A program made the translations under genes and the position numbers. 42,114 bases of DNA from Verrucomicrobiota bacterium (GTDB lineage: Bacteria > Chlamydiota > Chlamydiia > Chlamydiales > Rhabdochlamydiaceae), in the NCBI GenBank assembly GCA_018239985.1, contig JAFEGK010000001.1, forward strand, positions 1-42,114, written 5' to 3'. The notes below the pieces were generated by a model that made no database searches, was not told the DNA's origin, and saw only the letters and a list, made by a program, of their open reading frames with translations. This document shows positions 23,074 to 31,055 of this stretch, piece by piece. The first letter of the stretch is position 1. Every line of letters begins with the position of its first letter.

Positions 23074-25688
23074 AGACTTACGAGTTGTTTGATCAATTTA
23101 AAGGCTTCTGGAATCCCTTCTGGATTTTTGCCTCCAGCTTGAGCCATCTCAGGGCGTCCACCACCGCTTCCACCAATTAGCGGAGACACTTGTTTGATCA
23201 AGGCTCCAGCATTGGCTCCCTTTTGAATCCTGTCAGCGCTAATTTTGATGGCCAATTGGACCCGATCTTCCATTTTGACGCTGAGAGCGACCACACCGCT
23301 ACCCATTTTTCGTAAGACCTCATCCATCAACTCCCCTAAATCAGCAGGATCGATGTCGACAACTGCGGTAAGCAAGCCGTGCTCAGCTTTTTTAGCTAGG
23401 GCTTCTGAGAGCTGCTTGAGTTGGGCCATTTTGAGCCCTTTCATCTGCTCTTTCAATAGAGCGACTTCCTCCACTAGCTGCCCGATGCGCTCCCCAAGTT
23501 TTCCGGGAGTTGTCTTTGCAAGTGCTGCAGCTTCATGAAATTTGAGCTCTTCTTTGCGGACAAATTCTTCTGCAGCTTTTCCACAACAGGCCTCGATGCG
23601 ACGAACACCGGCGGCAATGCTACTTTCTTTCGTAATCCGGAAGTAGCCCAGCATCCCTACATGGAGGGCGTGGGTGCCCCCACAGAGCTCCTTAGAATAA
23701 TTGATGTCGACCACACGGACTTGTGCCCCATATTTTTCTCCAAAGAACTGCTTGATTTCAGGATGCCGCTGCACTTCTTGGAAGGGGAGCTCATAAGTGC
23801 TTACCCCTTGATTTTGACGAATCAATTCATTGACCATGTCTTCGATTTTTTGCACTTCTTCAGCAGAAACTGCCTTGTGGTGGTTAAAATCAAAGCGAAG
23901 TCGCTCGGAGTCGACAAGAGAACCTGCTTGCCGAATATGAGAGCCTAAAATTTTCTGCAATGCATAATGGAGAAGGTGAGTTGCCGTATGATGAGCCGCA
24001 ATTTGACTGCGACGAGCTTGATCGATGGCGGCGGTGACCCGGTCTCCGATTTTAAAGCTCCCATTCTCTACCTTCACACCGTGTGCAACAACTCCAGGAT
24101 AGGGCTTTTTACAATCGGTAACCCGCATCCTTGCGGTCTGATTGAAAATCTCTCCTGTATCGCCCACTTGCCCGCCTTGCTCGGCGTAGAAAGGGGTCTT
24201 CTTCAAAATCACAAGGCCCACTTCGCCTAACTCAAGACGATCTGCAAATTGTCCATCCTTGACGATACCGGCGATTTCAGTCTCACAGCTCATTTCGGTA
24301 TAGCCGACGAACTCAGCTGGAGGATGCTTTTTCACAAACTCCACATAGAAACTCTCTTCGGCCTCTTGCCCTTGCACAGTGCGGGAGCTTCTAGAAATCT
24401 CTTTTGCCTTTTCCTCAAGCAATTGATAAGCGTCGATATTGACCTGCAGATTGGAGTCTTTCGCAATAAGCAAAATCTCTTCGAGAGGGAAACCGTAGGT
24501 GTCCTTCAATTTAAACGCGTCGGCACCGCTGATCTGTTTTTGTGGACTCTTCAGCGCCTGCTCGACAATTGAGCTGAGAATATTGCCGCCACGTTTCAGT
24601 GTTCGGAGGAAATTTTCTTCTTCCAAAGTGAGGATTTCTGCAATCCGATCCTTCGCGGTTACGATTTCTCTGTAATCGCTCCCCATCGTCTCGACAAGAG
24701 CTGGCAGCACCTGGGCTAAGAATGGTCCTTCGACTCCAAGTAGCGTTCTTCCATAGCGGACTGCACGGCGAATCAACTTTCGTAGGACATAGCCCCGCTC
24801 GATGTTGCTCGGTTGTGCGCCATCGGCAATCGCAAAAGTGAGCGAGCGGATGTGATCGGCGATCACATGGAAGGCGGGGGCCAGCTGAGCATCTGATGCC
24901 ACATATTTTTTCCCTGACACCGCTTCGATTTGTCCAATCAAGTGGCGCAAAATATCAGTGTGGAACACGTTGTCAACACCGAGCTTGAGAGAAATGACCC
25001 GCTCAAGGCCAGAGCCAGTGTCGATTGATTGATTGGGAAGCGGCGCCATTTTACCATGAGTGTCCCGATTAAACTGCATGAACACCAGGTTCCAAAATTC
25101 TAAATATCGCTCTCCGGTTGCGTCGACCACTGGGGAAGCGGCAGAACCATATTTTTCCCCTTTATCGTAGTAGAGCTCTGAGCAAGGTCCGCAAGGGCCA
25201 GTGTCGCCCATCGCCCAGAAGTTGTCCTTTTCGCCCATTCGGACGATCCGTTTTTCAGGGACATGCTTTTTCCAGAGCTCGAAAGTCTCATCATCTTTTT
25301 CAAAGACAGAAATCCAGACGCGAGAGAGGTCGAATTCGAAAACTTGCGCTGTGACTTCCCAGGCGAAATCGATCGCGTCCTTCTTGAAATAGTCGCCGAA
25401 AGAGAAATTGCCGAGCATCTCAAAAAAAGTGAGGTGGCGTGAGGTGTGGCCGACATTGTCGAGGTCATTGTGTTTGCCTCCGACGCGGATACACTTTTGT
25501 GAAGTAGTGGCCCGATTATAATCTCTCTTGCTACTTCCCAAAAAGACATCTTTGAACTGGTTCATTCCGGCATTAGTGAAAAGTAGCGTTGGATCTTCAT
25601 GAGGGACGACAGGAGAAGAGGGGACAATCGCATGCCCTTTGCTTTTGAAATAATTTAAAAAATTTCGGCGGATTTCTTGTGATATCAT
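23070..25688 (-). CDS. alaS: Alanyl-tRNA synthetase
   Basis: 872 residues from the ATG at 25688; an open frame extends upstream to 25829 but crosses the divergent promoter region. Class II core with NYFKSKGHAIVPSSPVV and TLLFTNAGMNQFKDVFLG; editing domain with the zinc ligands HHTATHLLH and CGGTH; C-terminal C-Ala domain with the GGSGGGRPEMAQAGG signature. It charges tRNA-Ala and clears mischarged Ser/Gly. First gene of an alaS-mfd operon, same order as in Chlamydia. Confidence 0.97.
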   Translation of the reverse strand: MISQEIRRNFLNYFKSKGHAIVPSSPVVPHEDPTLLFTNAGMNQFKDVFLGSSKRDYNRATTSQKCIRVGGKHNDLDNVGHTSRHLTFFEMLGNFSFGDYFKKDAIDFAWEVTAQVFEFDLSRVWISVFEKDDETFELWKKHVPEKRIVRMGEKDNFWAMGDTGPCGPCSELYYDKGEKYGSAASPVVDATGERYLEFWNLVFMQFNRDTHGKMAPLPNQSIDTGSGLERVISLKLGVDNVFHTDILRHLIGQIEAVSGKKYVASDAQLAPAFHVIADHIRSLTFAIADGAQPSNIERGYVLRKLIRRAVRYGRTLLGVEGPFLAQVLPALVETMGSDYREIVTAKDRIAEILTLEEENFLRTLKRGGNILSSIVEQALKSPQKQISGADAFKLKDTYGFPLEEILLIAKDSNLQVNIDAYQLLEEKAKEISRSSRTVQGQEAEESFYVEFVKKHPPAEFVGYTEMSCETEIAGIVKDGQFADRLELGEVGLVILKKTPFYAEQGGQVGDTGEIFNQTARMRVTDCKKPYPGVVAHGVKVENGSFKIGDRVTAAIDQARRSQIAAHHTATHLLHYALQKILGSHIRQAGSLVDSERLRFDFNHHKAVSAEEVQKIEDMVNELIRQNQGVSTYELPFQEVQRHPEIKQFFGEKYGAQVRVVDINYSKELCGGTHALHVGMLGYFRITKESSIAAGVRRIEACCGKAAEEFVRKEELKFHEAAALAKTTPGKLGERIGQLVEEVALLKEQMKGLKMAQLKQLSEALAKKAEHGLLTAVVDIDPADLGELMDEVLRKMGSGVVALSVKMEDRVQLAIKISADRIQKGANAGALIKQVSPLIGGSGGGRPEMAQAGGKNPEGIPEAFKLIKQLVSL

Positions 25689-25696
25689 AGGGTACA

Positions 25697-25725
25697 AGTT
25701 TAGCGATGCAGTTATTTCCTTGCAA
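25697..25725 (-). promoter_or_regulatory. Putative alaS promoter sharing a palindromic -35 with tkt
   Basis: On the minus strand TTGCAA (25725-25720) and TAAACT (25702-25697) are separated by 17 bp. The -10 ends 8 nt before the alaS ATG, leaving almost no leader. TTGCAA is its own reverse complement; on the plus strand the same hexamer lies 16 bp before TAAAAA (25742-25747), a possible tkt promoter. Prediction by eye. Confidence 0.5.
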
Positions 25726-25775
25726 GATTTTGCTTGAGAGGTAAAAATGTATTTTTTCCCAAATTTGAGGTGTCC

Positions 25776-27764
25776 ATGAACGAAGATGTGAAAAAACAGC
25801 TTAGTAAAATCGCCAATACCATACGCCAATTATCGATGGAGGCTGTCCAAAAGGCCGATTCTGGACACCCCGGTCTGCCAATGGGGTGCGCTGAATTTGC
25901 TGCTTATTTCTGGGGTGCAGAGTTGCGCCACAATCCGAAAAACCCCAAATGGCTCGGCCGCGATCGTTTTGTCCTTTCTGCCGGGCACGGGTCGATGCTC
26001 CTCTATTCGATGCTCCATCTCTCTGGCTACAACCTCACCATTGACGACATCAAAAGCTTTCGTCAGCTCCATTCTAAGACCCCTGGCCACCCTGAATACC
26101 ATATCACCGAAGGAGTGGAAGCAACGACAGGTCCTCTAGGCCAAGGCGTCGGCAATGCCGTCGGTCAAGCCCTAGGACTCAAGATCCTGTCAACGAAATT
26201 CAATTCGGCTGATTTCCCGCTCTTTAATAATAAAGTTTTTTGTTTGGCTGGTGACGGGTGCATCATGGAGGGGATCTCCTCAGAGGCCTCCTCACTTGCT
26301 GGCCACCTACAACTCGATAACCTCATCCTAGTTTACGACTCCAATAAAGTTTGTCTTGATGGCGCCTTGCCCGAGTGCTGCTCTGAAGATACCAAAAAAC
26401 GGTATGAAGCCTATGGGTGGGAAACCTACGAAATCGACGGTTACGATTTTGACCAGATGGAAAAGACATTTAACCATCTGCGCATCCATCAGAAACGTCC
26501 AGCCCTTGTCGTCATGCATACCATCATCGGGAAAGGCTCTCCTCACAAAGCGGGCACGAGCAAAGCGCACGGCTCCCCCTTAGGCGTCGAAGAAGTGGAA
26601 GAGGTCAAAAAACTGCTAGGGCTTCCCGAAGAGAATTTTCTTGTGCCACAATCGATTTACACCTTCTTTGAGCAGCGCCTTGAGAAATGCAAAGAGATGG
26701 AGCAGAAATGGAAAGAACTCTATCGCCGTTTTGCCGAACTCAAACCTGAGCTTGAGAAAGAATTTTCGCTCATGGTCGAGAAAAAGCTGCCCGCCGATCT
26801 AGAGAAAAAATTACATGAGCTCAAAATCAAGAGCCCTATCGCTGGGAGATCAGCGTCTCAGGATGTGCTGAACGCCCTCGGAGATATGCTCCCATGCCTA
26901 ATTGGCGGCTCTGCCGATCTTTCAGGATCTGATCGGACTATGATGACCAAATTCCCCCTCATTGCTCCAGGTAAATTCAATGGCCGAAACATCAAGTATG
27001 GTGTCCGGGAATTTGCGATGGCAGCAGCTGCGACAGGCCTTGCGCAAACAGATATGATTTTACCCTTCATTGGCACATTCCTTACCTTCTCAGATTACAT
27101 GCGCAATGCGATTAGGTTAGCAGCCCTTTCAGAAATCCACGTGATTTACCAATTCACCCACGACTCGATTTTCCTAGGTGAAGATGGCCCGACCCACCAA
27201 CCGATTGAGCACTACATGTCGCTCAGAACGATCCCCAATTTGCAAGTGATCCGTCCCGCCGATGCAAACGAAGTGAAAATGGCATGGGTGGCCGCCTTGA
27301 AATATCGGGGACCAACCGCGCTGCTCCTCTCAAGACAGAATCTGCCAACCTTAGAGGAGACTAACGTTCCCTATGACCAAGGGATGGGCAAAGGGGCCTA
27401 CATCCTAAAAAAAGAAAATCGCAAACCCGATTTTTGCTTGATCGCAACCGGATCAGAAGTCTCCCTGGCCATGGATGTGGCCGCCGCTCTAGAGCAGCGG
27501 GATAAATCGGTCCGGGTCGTCTCCATGCCCTGCTGGAAACTCTTCGAAGAGCAGAGTGATGATTACAAAAACCAAGTGCTCGGTGGCGATCTCGGCAAGC
27601 GGGTGAGCATCGAAGCAGGAGTCTCTTTTGGGTGGAGCAAATGGATCGGCCCCTTCGGCATCTCCATTGCGATCGACACCTTCGGCGCCTCGGCCCCAAT
27701 GAGCGATCTTCAGGCAGAATTTGGCTTTAACGTCGACGATATCCTGAACAGATTGTTAGGATAG
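25776..27764 (+). CDS. tkt: Transketolase
   Basis: 662 residues, normal length, from the ATG at 25776 with GAGGTG upstream; a TTG at 25734 would add a poor leader. It moves two-carbon units between sugar phosphates in the pentose phosphate pathway, using thiamine diphosphate. Motifs: ADSGHPGLPMG, the TPP-binding GDGCIMEG with LILVYDSNKV, the pyrimidine-binding segment with FAMAAAATGLA and HDSIFLGEDGPTHQPIEH (transketolase signature), and a C-terminal regulatory fold with ATGSEVSLA. Divergent from alaS, as in C. trachomatis CT749-750 from memory. Followed by a strong inverted repeat. Confidence 0.97.
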   Translation: MNEDVKKQLSKIANTIRQLSMEAVQKADSGHPGLPMGCAEFAAYFWGAELRHNPKNPKWLGRDRFVLSAGHGSMLLYSMLHLSGYNLTIDDIKSFRQLHSKTPGHPEYHITEGVEATTGPLGQGVGNAVGQALGLKILSTKFNSADFPLFNNKVFCLAGDGCIMEGISSEASSLAGHLQLDNLILVYDSNKVCLDGALPECCSEDTKKRYEAYGWETYEIDGYDFDQMEKTFNHLRIHQKRPALVVMHTIIGKGSPHKAGTSKAHGSPLGVEEVEEVKKLLGLPEENFLVPQSIYTFFEQRLEKCKEMEQKWKELYRRFAELKPELEKEFSLMVEKKLPADLEKKLHELKIKSPIAGRSASQDVLNALGDMLPCLIGGSADLSGSDRTMMTKFPLIAPGKFNGRNIKYGVREFAMAAAATGLAQTDMILPFIGTFLTFSDYMRNAIRLAALSEIHVIYQFTHDSIFLGEDGPTHQPIEHYMSLRTIPNLQVIRPADANEVKMAWVAALKYRGPTALLLSRQNLPTLEETNVPYDQGMGKGAYILKKENRKPDFCLIATGSEVSLAMDVAAALEQRDKSVRVVSMPCWKLFEEQSDDYKNQVLGGDLGKRVSIEAGVSFGWSKWIGPFGISIAIDTFGASAPMSDLQAEFGFNVDDILNRLLG

Positions 27765-27773
27765 AGCTGGTTC

Positions 27774-27849
27774 GACGCAAAGGCGCAAAGACGCAACGAA
27801 AAGGAAAAAAATAGAATTTCCTTTCTTTGCGTCTTTGCGCCTTTGCGTC
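27774..27849. terminator. 23-bp perfect inverted repeat between tkt and the bioF-like gene
   Basis: GACGCAAAGGCGCAAAGACG continuing to CAA (27774-27796) pairs perfectly with 27827-27849; an inner AAAGGAAA/TTTCCTTT pairing extends the stem. It lies 9 nt after the tkt stop and 11 nt from the stop of the convergent gene, so it may terminate both. There is no proper T-run, and internally periodic GCAAAG words suggest a repetitive element. Confidence 0.7.
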
Positions 27850-27860
27850 AAAAATGGTGT

Positions 27861-28934
27861 TTAAAGACAGGCGCAAGCCATCTGGAAACTCTTGATCGTG
27901 TCGGTCAGGTGGGTCAGATGATCTGGCATATGGGAGATATTGAGGGCAATACGGATCTGGTTGTTTTCTCCCATGACCACAATTTGTTCTTTGAGCAAAT
28001 GGGCCTTCAAGCGGTCAGCTTTTTTCAACTCAAAGGAAATAAGAGGTGTATTGTATTTTGGCAAGCTAAAGCCCATCTCACGTAGAGCTGCGCGTAGCCA
28101 ATGCGACCGTTGCTCGAGCTGTTTCCGCTCACCCTCCATTTGTGGAATGAGCTCGAGTGCAGCTTCAATAGCTCCAATTAGCAGAGGAGATAAAAGCGCG
28201 TTGCTTAAAAGATGATTTAGAAGGTAATTGCGGATAGTTTGGTTGCAGGCTACGTATCCTCCATAGGCTCCACATGTATGACTGAAAGAGCCAGAAATGA
28301 TATCGACTTCTCGTAGATGTGCACATAGGCCCATCCCATCGACCCCAGCAATGCCGAAGGCATGGGAGTCATCGACATAAAGCAACGCGTCATAATGGTC
28401 GGCCAACTCGCAAATCATCGGCAAATTGGAGATTGAGCCATCAGAGCTAAAAATCGATTCGGTGACGATAATTTTTTGGGATGTTCTGGCCTTCTCTATT
28501 AAACCCTCCAACTGATCTGGATGATACCGGAGGGCGCCAGGGGGAATTAAACTCGGGTGGCATTTTTCATCGACAAAAATCCTTGCATCCTCGTGAGAGA
28601 TGGCCGCCAAAGTTGTCCGGTTTGCCTCTTCACGGGAAGGAAAAAATAGAGAAGCTTCTCTTCTGAGCAGATCGCTTAATTTTTTTTCGAGATCCTGTTG
28701 GCAGGTTAAATAGAAATCGCCCGCCTCAGAAAAGGGGCAGATTCCATGTTGCAACACATATTTAATCCCATTTTTTTTGATTACTGGACTATCGGCCAGG
28801 GCCAAGTGATCATAGGAGCAGAAGCTGAGCAATTTGAGATCTTCATGGAGAATAAAGGCCCCGTTGATTGGAGTCATTGCCTTTAAACTCCTCTGCGGTT
28901 TCTCTATCGCATAAGGTAAATATTTATGACTCAT
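27861..28934 (-). CDS. BioF/KBL-like PLP-fold protein lacking the catalytic lysine
   Basis: 357 residues from the ATG at 28934; a TTG at 28985 would add 17. The fold is that of alpha-oxoamine synthases (8-amino-7-oxononanoate synthase, 2-amino-3-ketobutyrate ligase). Kept: ESIFSSDGSI, the PLP-ring Asp and following His in VDDSHAFGIAG, the ring-stacking His in DEKCHPS, and GAYGGYVAC. Lost: the PLP Schiff-base Lys, expected in the G-S/T-F-S/G-K motif, is His here (SGSFSHTCG, codon CAT), and the glycine-rich GSGGSR phosphate loop is replaced by PFSEAGD. Classical catalysis is therefore unlikely; it may be a pseudoenzyme or bind another ligand. No other bio genes nearby. Confidence 0.75.
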   Translation of the reverse strand: MSHKYLPYAIEKPQRSLKAMTPINGAFILHEDLKLLSFCSYDHLALADSPVIKKNGIKYVLQHGICPFSEAGDFYLTCQQDLEKKLSDLLRREASLFFPSREEANRTTLAAISHEDARIFVDEKCHPSLIPPGALRYHPDQLEGLIEKARTSQKIIVTESIFSSDGSISNLPMICELADHYDALLYVDDSHAFGIAGVDGMGLCAHLREVDIISGSFSHTCGAYGGYVACNQTIRNYLLNHLLSNALLSPLLIGAIEAALELIPQMEGERKQLEQRSHWLRAALREMGFSLPKYNTPLISFELKKADRLKAHLLKEQIVVMGENNQIRIALNISHMPDHLTHLTDTIKSFQMACACL

Positions 28935-29064
28935 GAAACGATCCAAAAATGGGATGATTCTGTCAAAGCTCGATTTTATAATCAATCGAAATTGATTTTA
29001 AAGCGCTAGATCTATAAAATATTGGGGCAACAACTCGGATATTCTTTCCAAGGAGGGTAATCAG

Positions 29065-29529
29065 ATGTTGGTTCAACCCACAAGAGCTCCCGATACAGTA
29101 CCTTGTTTTTCTGTTCTTGTTGTCGAAGATACCAAGCAAGAAGTGGAACTGATTAGAAGGCGGTGCTTTGAAATTATTGAGCGGTCTGTAGGAAGCTATT
29201 CTTTTCTATTTGAACCGACCGGAGATGAGGGATGGGCGACTGCTGAAGCGATCCCATTTGATTTTTACATCATCGATGGAAATACTCCTGGAAACTTGCA
29301 GGGGCCTGAAGTTTGTCGGAAAATTATTGCAAAATATCCGAATGCACAGGTGGTCTTATATACTGGTATGACAGAGGATGAGATCACTGAAGCAGGAGGG
29401 TTGCCTAAGAGTGTTACAGTACTAGAGAAAAGAATTGCGTCCCTTGTCAAAGTTGTGCAAGACCAAGTCTGCAACTATAGAGCTTCTAGAAACGGACGAA
29501 AAAACTCGGCAGATACTTGTCTAGGATAA
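29065..29529 (+). CDS. Stand-alone response-regulator receiver-domain protein
   Basis: 154 residues with a strong AAGGAGG before the ATG. Residues about 14-130 follow the CheY fold: acidic pair Glu21-Asp22 (LVVEDTKQE), phosphoacceptor Asp71 (FYIIDGNTPG), conserved Thr100 (LYTGMTEDE) and Lys122 (LEKRI). No output domain; the C-terminal 25 residues are polar and basic. The four key positions are intact, so phosphorylation is plausible. No histidine kinase lies in the window, so the partner is unknown. Divergent from the BioF-like gene; a 155-bp mobile element lies just downstream. Confidence 0.8.
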   Translation: MLVQPTRAPDTVPCFSVLVVEDTKQEVELIRRRCFEIIERSVGSYSFLFEPTGDEGWATAEAIPFDFYIIDGNTPGNLQGPEVCRKIIAKYPNAQVVLYTGMTEDEITEAGGLPKSVTVLEKRIASLVKVVQDQVCNYRASRNGRKNSADTCLG

Positions 29530-29547
29530 CCCAAGTTATTTTGGTAA

Positions 29548-29702
29548 TCCAAGTTGCCACCCCATATTTTTTCTATGAAAGCTGCACTACCCACCTCCAG
29601 CACTTCGTTCGTTAGCAAGGTGCGCCCACCTTGCCTTCCTCACTAATTGCAGGATCTGGGCAGTTCGCTATTCCGTAGAGAAAAAGAGGGTGGCAACTTG
29701 GG
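29548..29702. mobile_element. MITE-like element with 14-bp terminal inverted repeats and 9-bp direct repeats
   Basis: CCAAGTTGCCACCC at 29549-29562 is the exact inverse of GGGTGGCAACTTGG at 29688-29701, and the similarity continues inward imperfectly (TTTTTTCTA against AGAGAAAAA). The 155-bp unit is bracketed by the direct repeat TTTTGGTAA at 29539-29547 and 29703-29711, which looks like a target-site duplication. It has no coding capacity, so it would be a non-autonomous element moved by a transposase elsewhere. Confidence 0.75.
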
Positions 29703-29725
29703 TTTTGGTAAAAAAAGAGAGGGCA

Positions 29726-30271
29726 CTATTTCACGATCAGAGGATGTGTCTCCTCAGTGATCAGATCGCCAAAACCATAGCCAAGCCGTTTGAGTAGGTG
29801 GGTGCAGGGATCGCTGTCTTGCAGCCGATAACGGGCCTTATCTGTGGCAAAAACAACTAAGAGATAGGGGGGCTCGAGTTTAGCAAAATCAAGTGGGAAC
29901 TGGGCGCTGTAGAAAGTGGCCACCCCTGTATGCAAATTGAGGACACAGCCGCCACATGTCTCCGTCATCGAACTGATCTGCTCAATCGGACGAACCCCTT
30001 CAAAGAAATTTCCAAATTGTGTGAAGACGAATCGCAATCGTTTTTTGCCAAACAGGCCAGATGCCACTTGGCCGAGGCGTGAGGTGTGCAAAGCGTCTAA
30101 AAGGGGAGCATTACCTCGGTGTAAATCGCGACCCGTGTTGGCAACGGCGAGTGTTTGCTCAAGAAGGGCTTTAAGGGTGACGATCTCAATACTGGAATAG
30201 AGATCTTCGAACTCTATTTGGCCCTCTTTACGGAAGAAATTTAGCTGAGTGGATGTGATCGTATAGCGCAT
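29726..30271 (-). CDS. Conserved chlamydial protein, CT296-like (DUF5070)
   Basis: 181 residues. Position next to rnc-radA and N-terminal wording ([15 protein letters not shown] and a helical LKALLEQTL) match C. trachomatis CT296, remembered as a protein first proposed as a Fur-like iron regulator (DcrA) and later shown to have an Fe(II)/2-oxoglutarate-dioxygenase-like fold. Internal segments such as [21 protein letters not shown] and [15 protein letters not shown] fit a beta-rich cupin-type fold. Whether iron ligands are kept cannot be judged by eye. The minus-strand TATACT at 30285-30280 lies just upstream of the ATG. Confidence 0.65.
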   Translation of the reverse strand: MRYTITSTQLNFFRKEGQIEFEDLYSSIEIVTLKALLEQTLAVANTGRDLHRGNAPLLDALHTSRLGQVASGLFGKKRLRFVFTQFGNFFEGVRPIEQISSMTETCGGCVLNLHTGVATFYSAQFPLDFAKLEPPYLLVVFATDKARYRLQDSDPCTHLLKRLGYGFGDLITEETHPLIVK

Positions 30272-30332
30272 AGGTATCCAGTATAAAGAAGTTGTTGCAT
30301 TTTTGAGAAGAAATCCCCTATTTTTAAGGCGA

Positions 30333-31055
30333 ATGAACCCAATAGAAACCCTTTTAAGTCACGCACCTGAGATCGAAACCACCCTAAAGTATTCCTTTTC
30401 CAAAAAAGAATATCTCATTTTGCCATTTGTTCACCGCTCCTTTTTCAACGAAAACAGGGCGCTTATCACCGAACACAACGAGCGGCTTGAATTTTTAGGT
30501 GACTCAGTATTGGGATTGATTGTCTCAGATTATCTCTATAGCCACCTGCCAACTCAGTCTGAGGGGCACCTCTCTCACCTAAGGTCCCATTTGGTAGGGG
30601 CCGAGTCTTGCGTCCGCTACATCCGCCAGCTAGGTCTAGAGAAATTTTTAATGCTTGGCAAAGGCGAATCGGTCAACGTCGGGCGGGGGAGAGAGAGAAT
30701 CCTCGCCGACCTTTTTGAGGCGATTATTGGGGGAATCTACCTCGACGGAGGGCTCGTAGCTGCCCAGCAATTTATCCTTGGTCATTTTTCCCCTTATATC
30801 GATGAAGCCATGGCGAGGCCTCTGCGCAATTGGAAGGCCGAACTCCAAGATTATTCCCAGAAAAAATTTCAAAAGCCTCCCGATTATCAAGTTCGAGAGG
30901 AAGAGGGGCCTCCCCATAGCAGGACCTTCGTTGTCGCCGTTGTGATCGAAGGGATCGAAATGGGACAAGGGGAGGGGGCATCGAAAAAATTGGCTGAGCA
31001 GGCCGCAGCCGAAGATGCCTTACGCCGAATTGAGAAAGAGGATAGCCATGAGTAA
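30333..31055 (+). CDS. rnc: Ribonuclease III
   Basis: 240 residues from the ATG at 30333 (AAGG upstream); an open frame extends to a TTG at 30303. It cleaves double-stranded RNA, including rRNA precursors. The catalytic signature [14 protein letters not shown] and the second acidic site [15 protein letters not shown] are intact; the C-terminal double-stranded RNA-binding domain (about 163-232) ends [16 protein letters not shown]. Overlaps radA by 8 nt, so the two are coupled. Confidence 0.97.
   Translation: MNPIETLLSHAPEIETTLKYSFSKKEYLILPFVHRSFFNENRALITEHNERLEFLGDSVLGLIVSDYLYSHLPTQSEGHLSHLRSHLVGAESCVRYIRQLGLEKFLMLGKGESVNVGRGRERILADLFEAIIGGIYLDGGLVAAQQFILGHFSPYIDEAMARPLRNWKAELQDYSQKKFQKPPDYQVREEEGPPHSRTFVVAVVIEGIEMGQGEGASKKLAEQAAAEDALRRIEKEDSHE

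Noticed and set aside
23967-24572. Open frames antisense to alaS
   Set aside because: alaS is continuous and conserved over this stretch; the antisense frames have no family resemblance.
25689-25829. N-terminal extension of AlaS by 47 residues
   Set aside because: It would run through the divergent tkt promoter and coding start, and AlaS proteins begin at the SQEIRRNF region.
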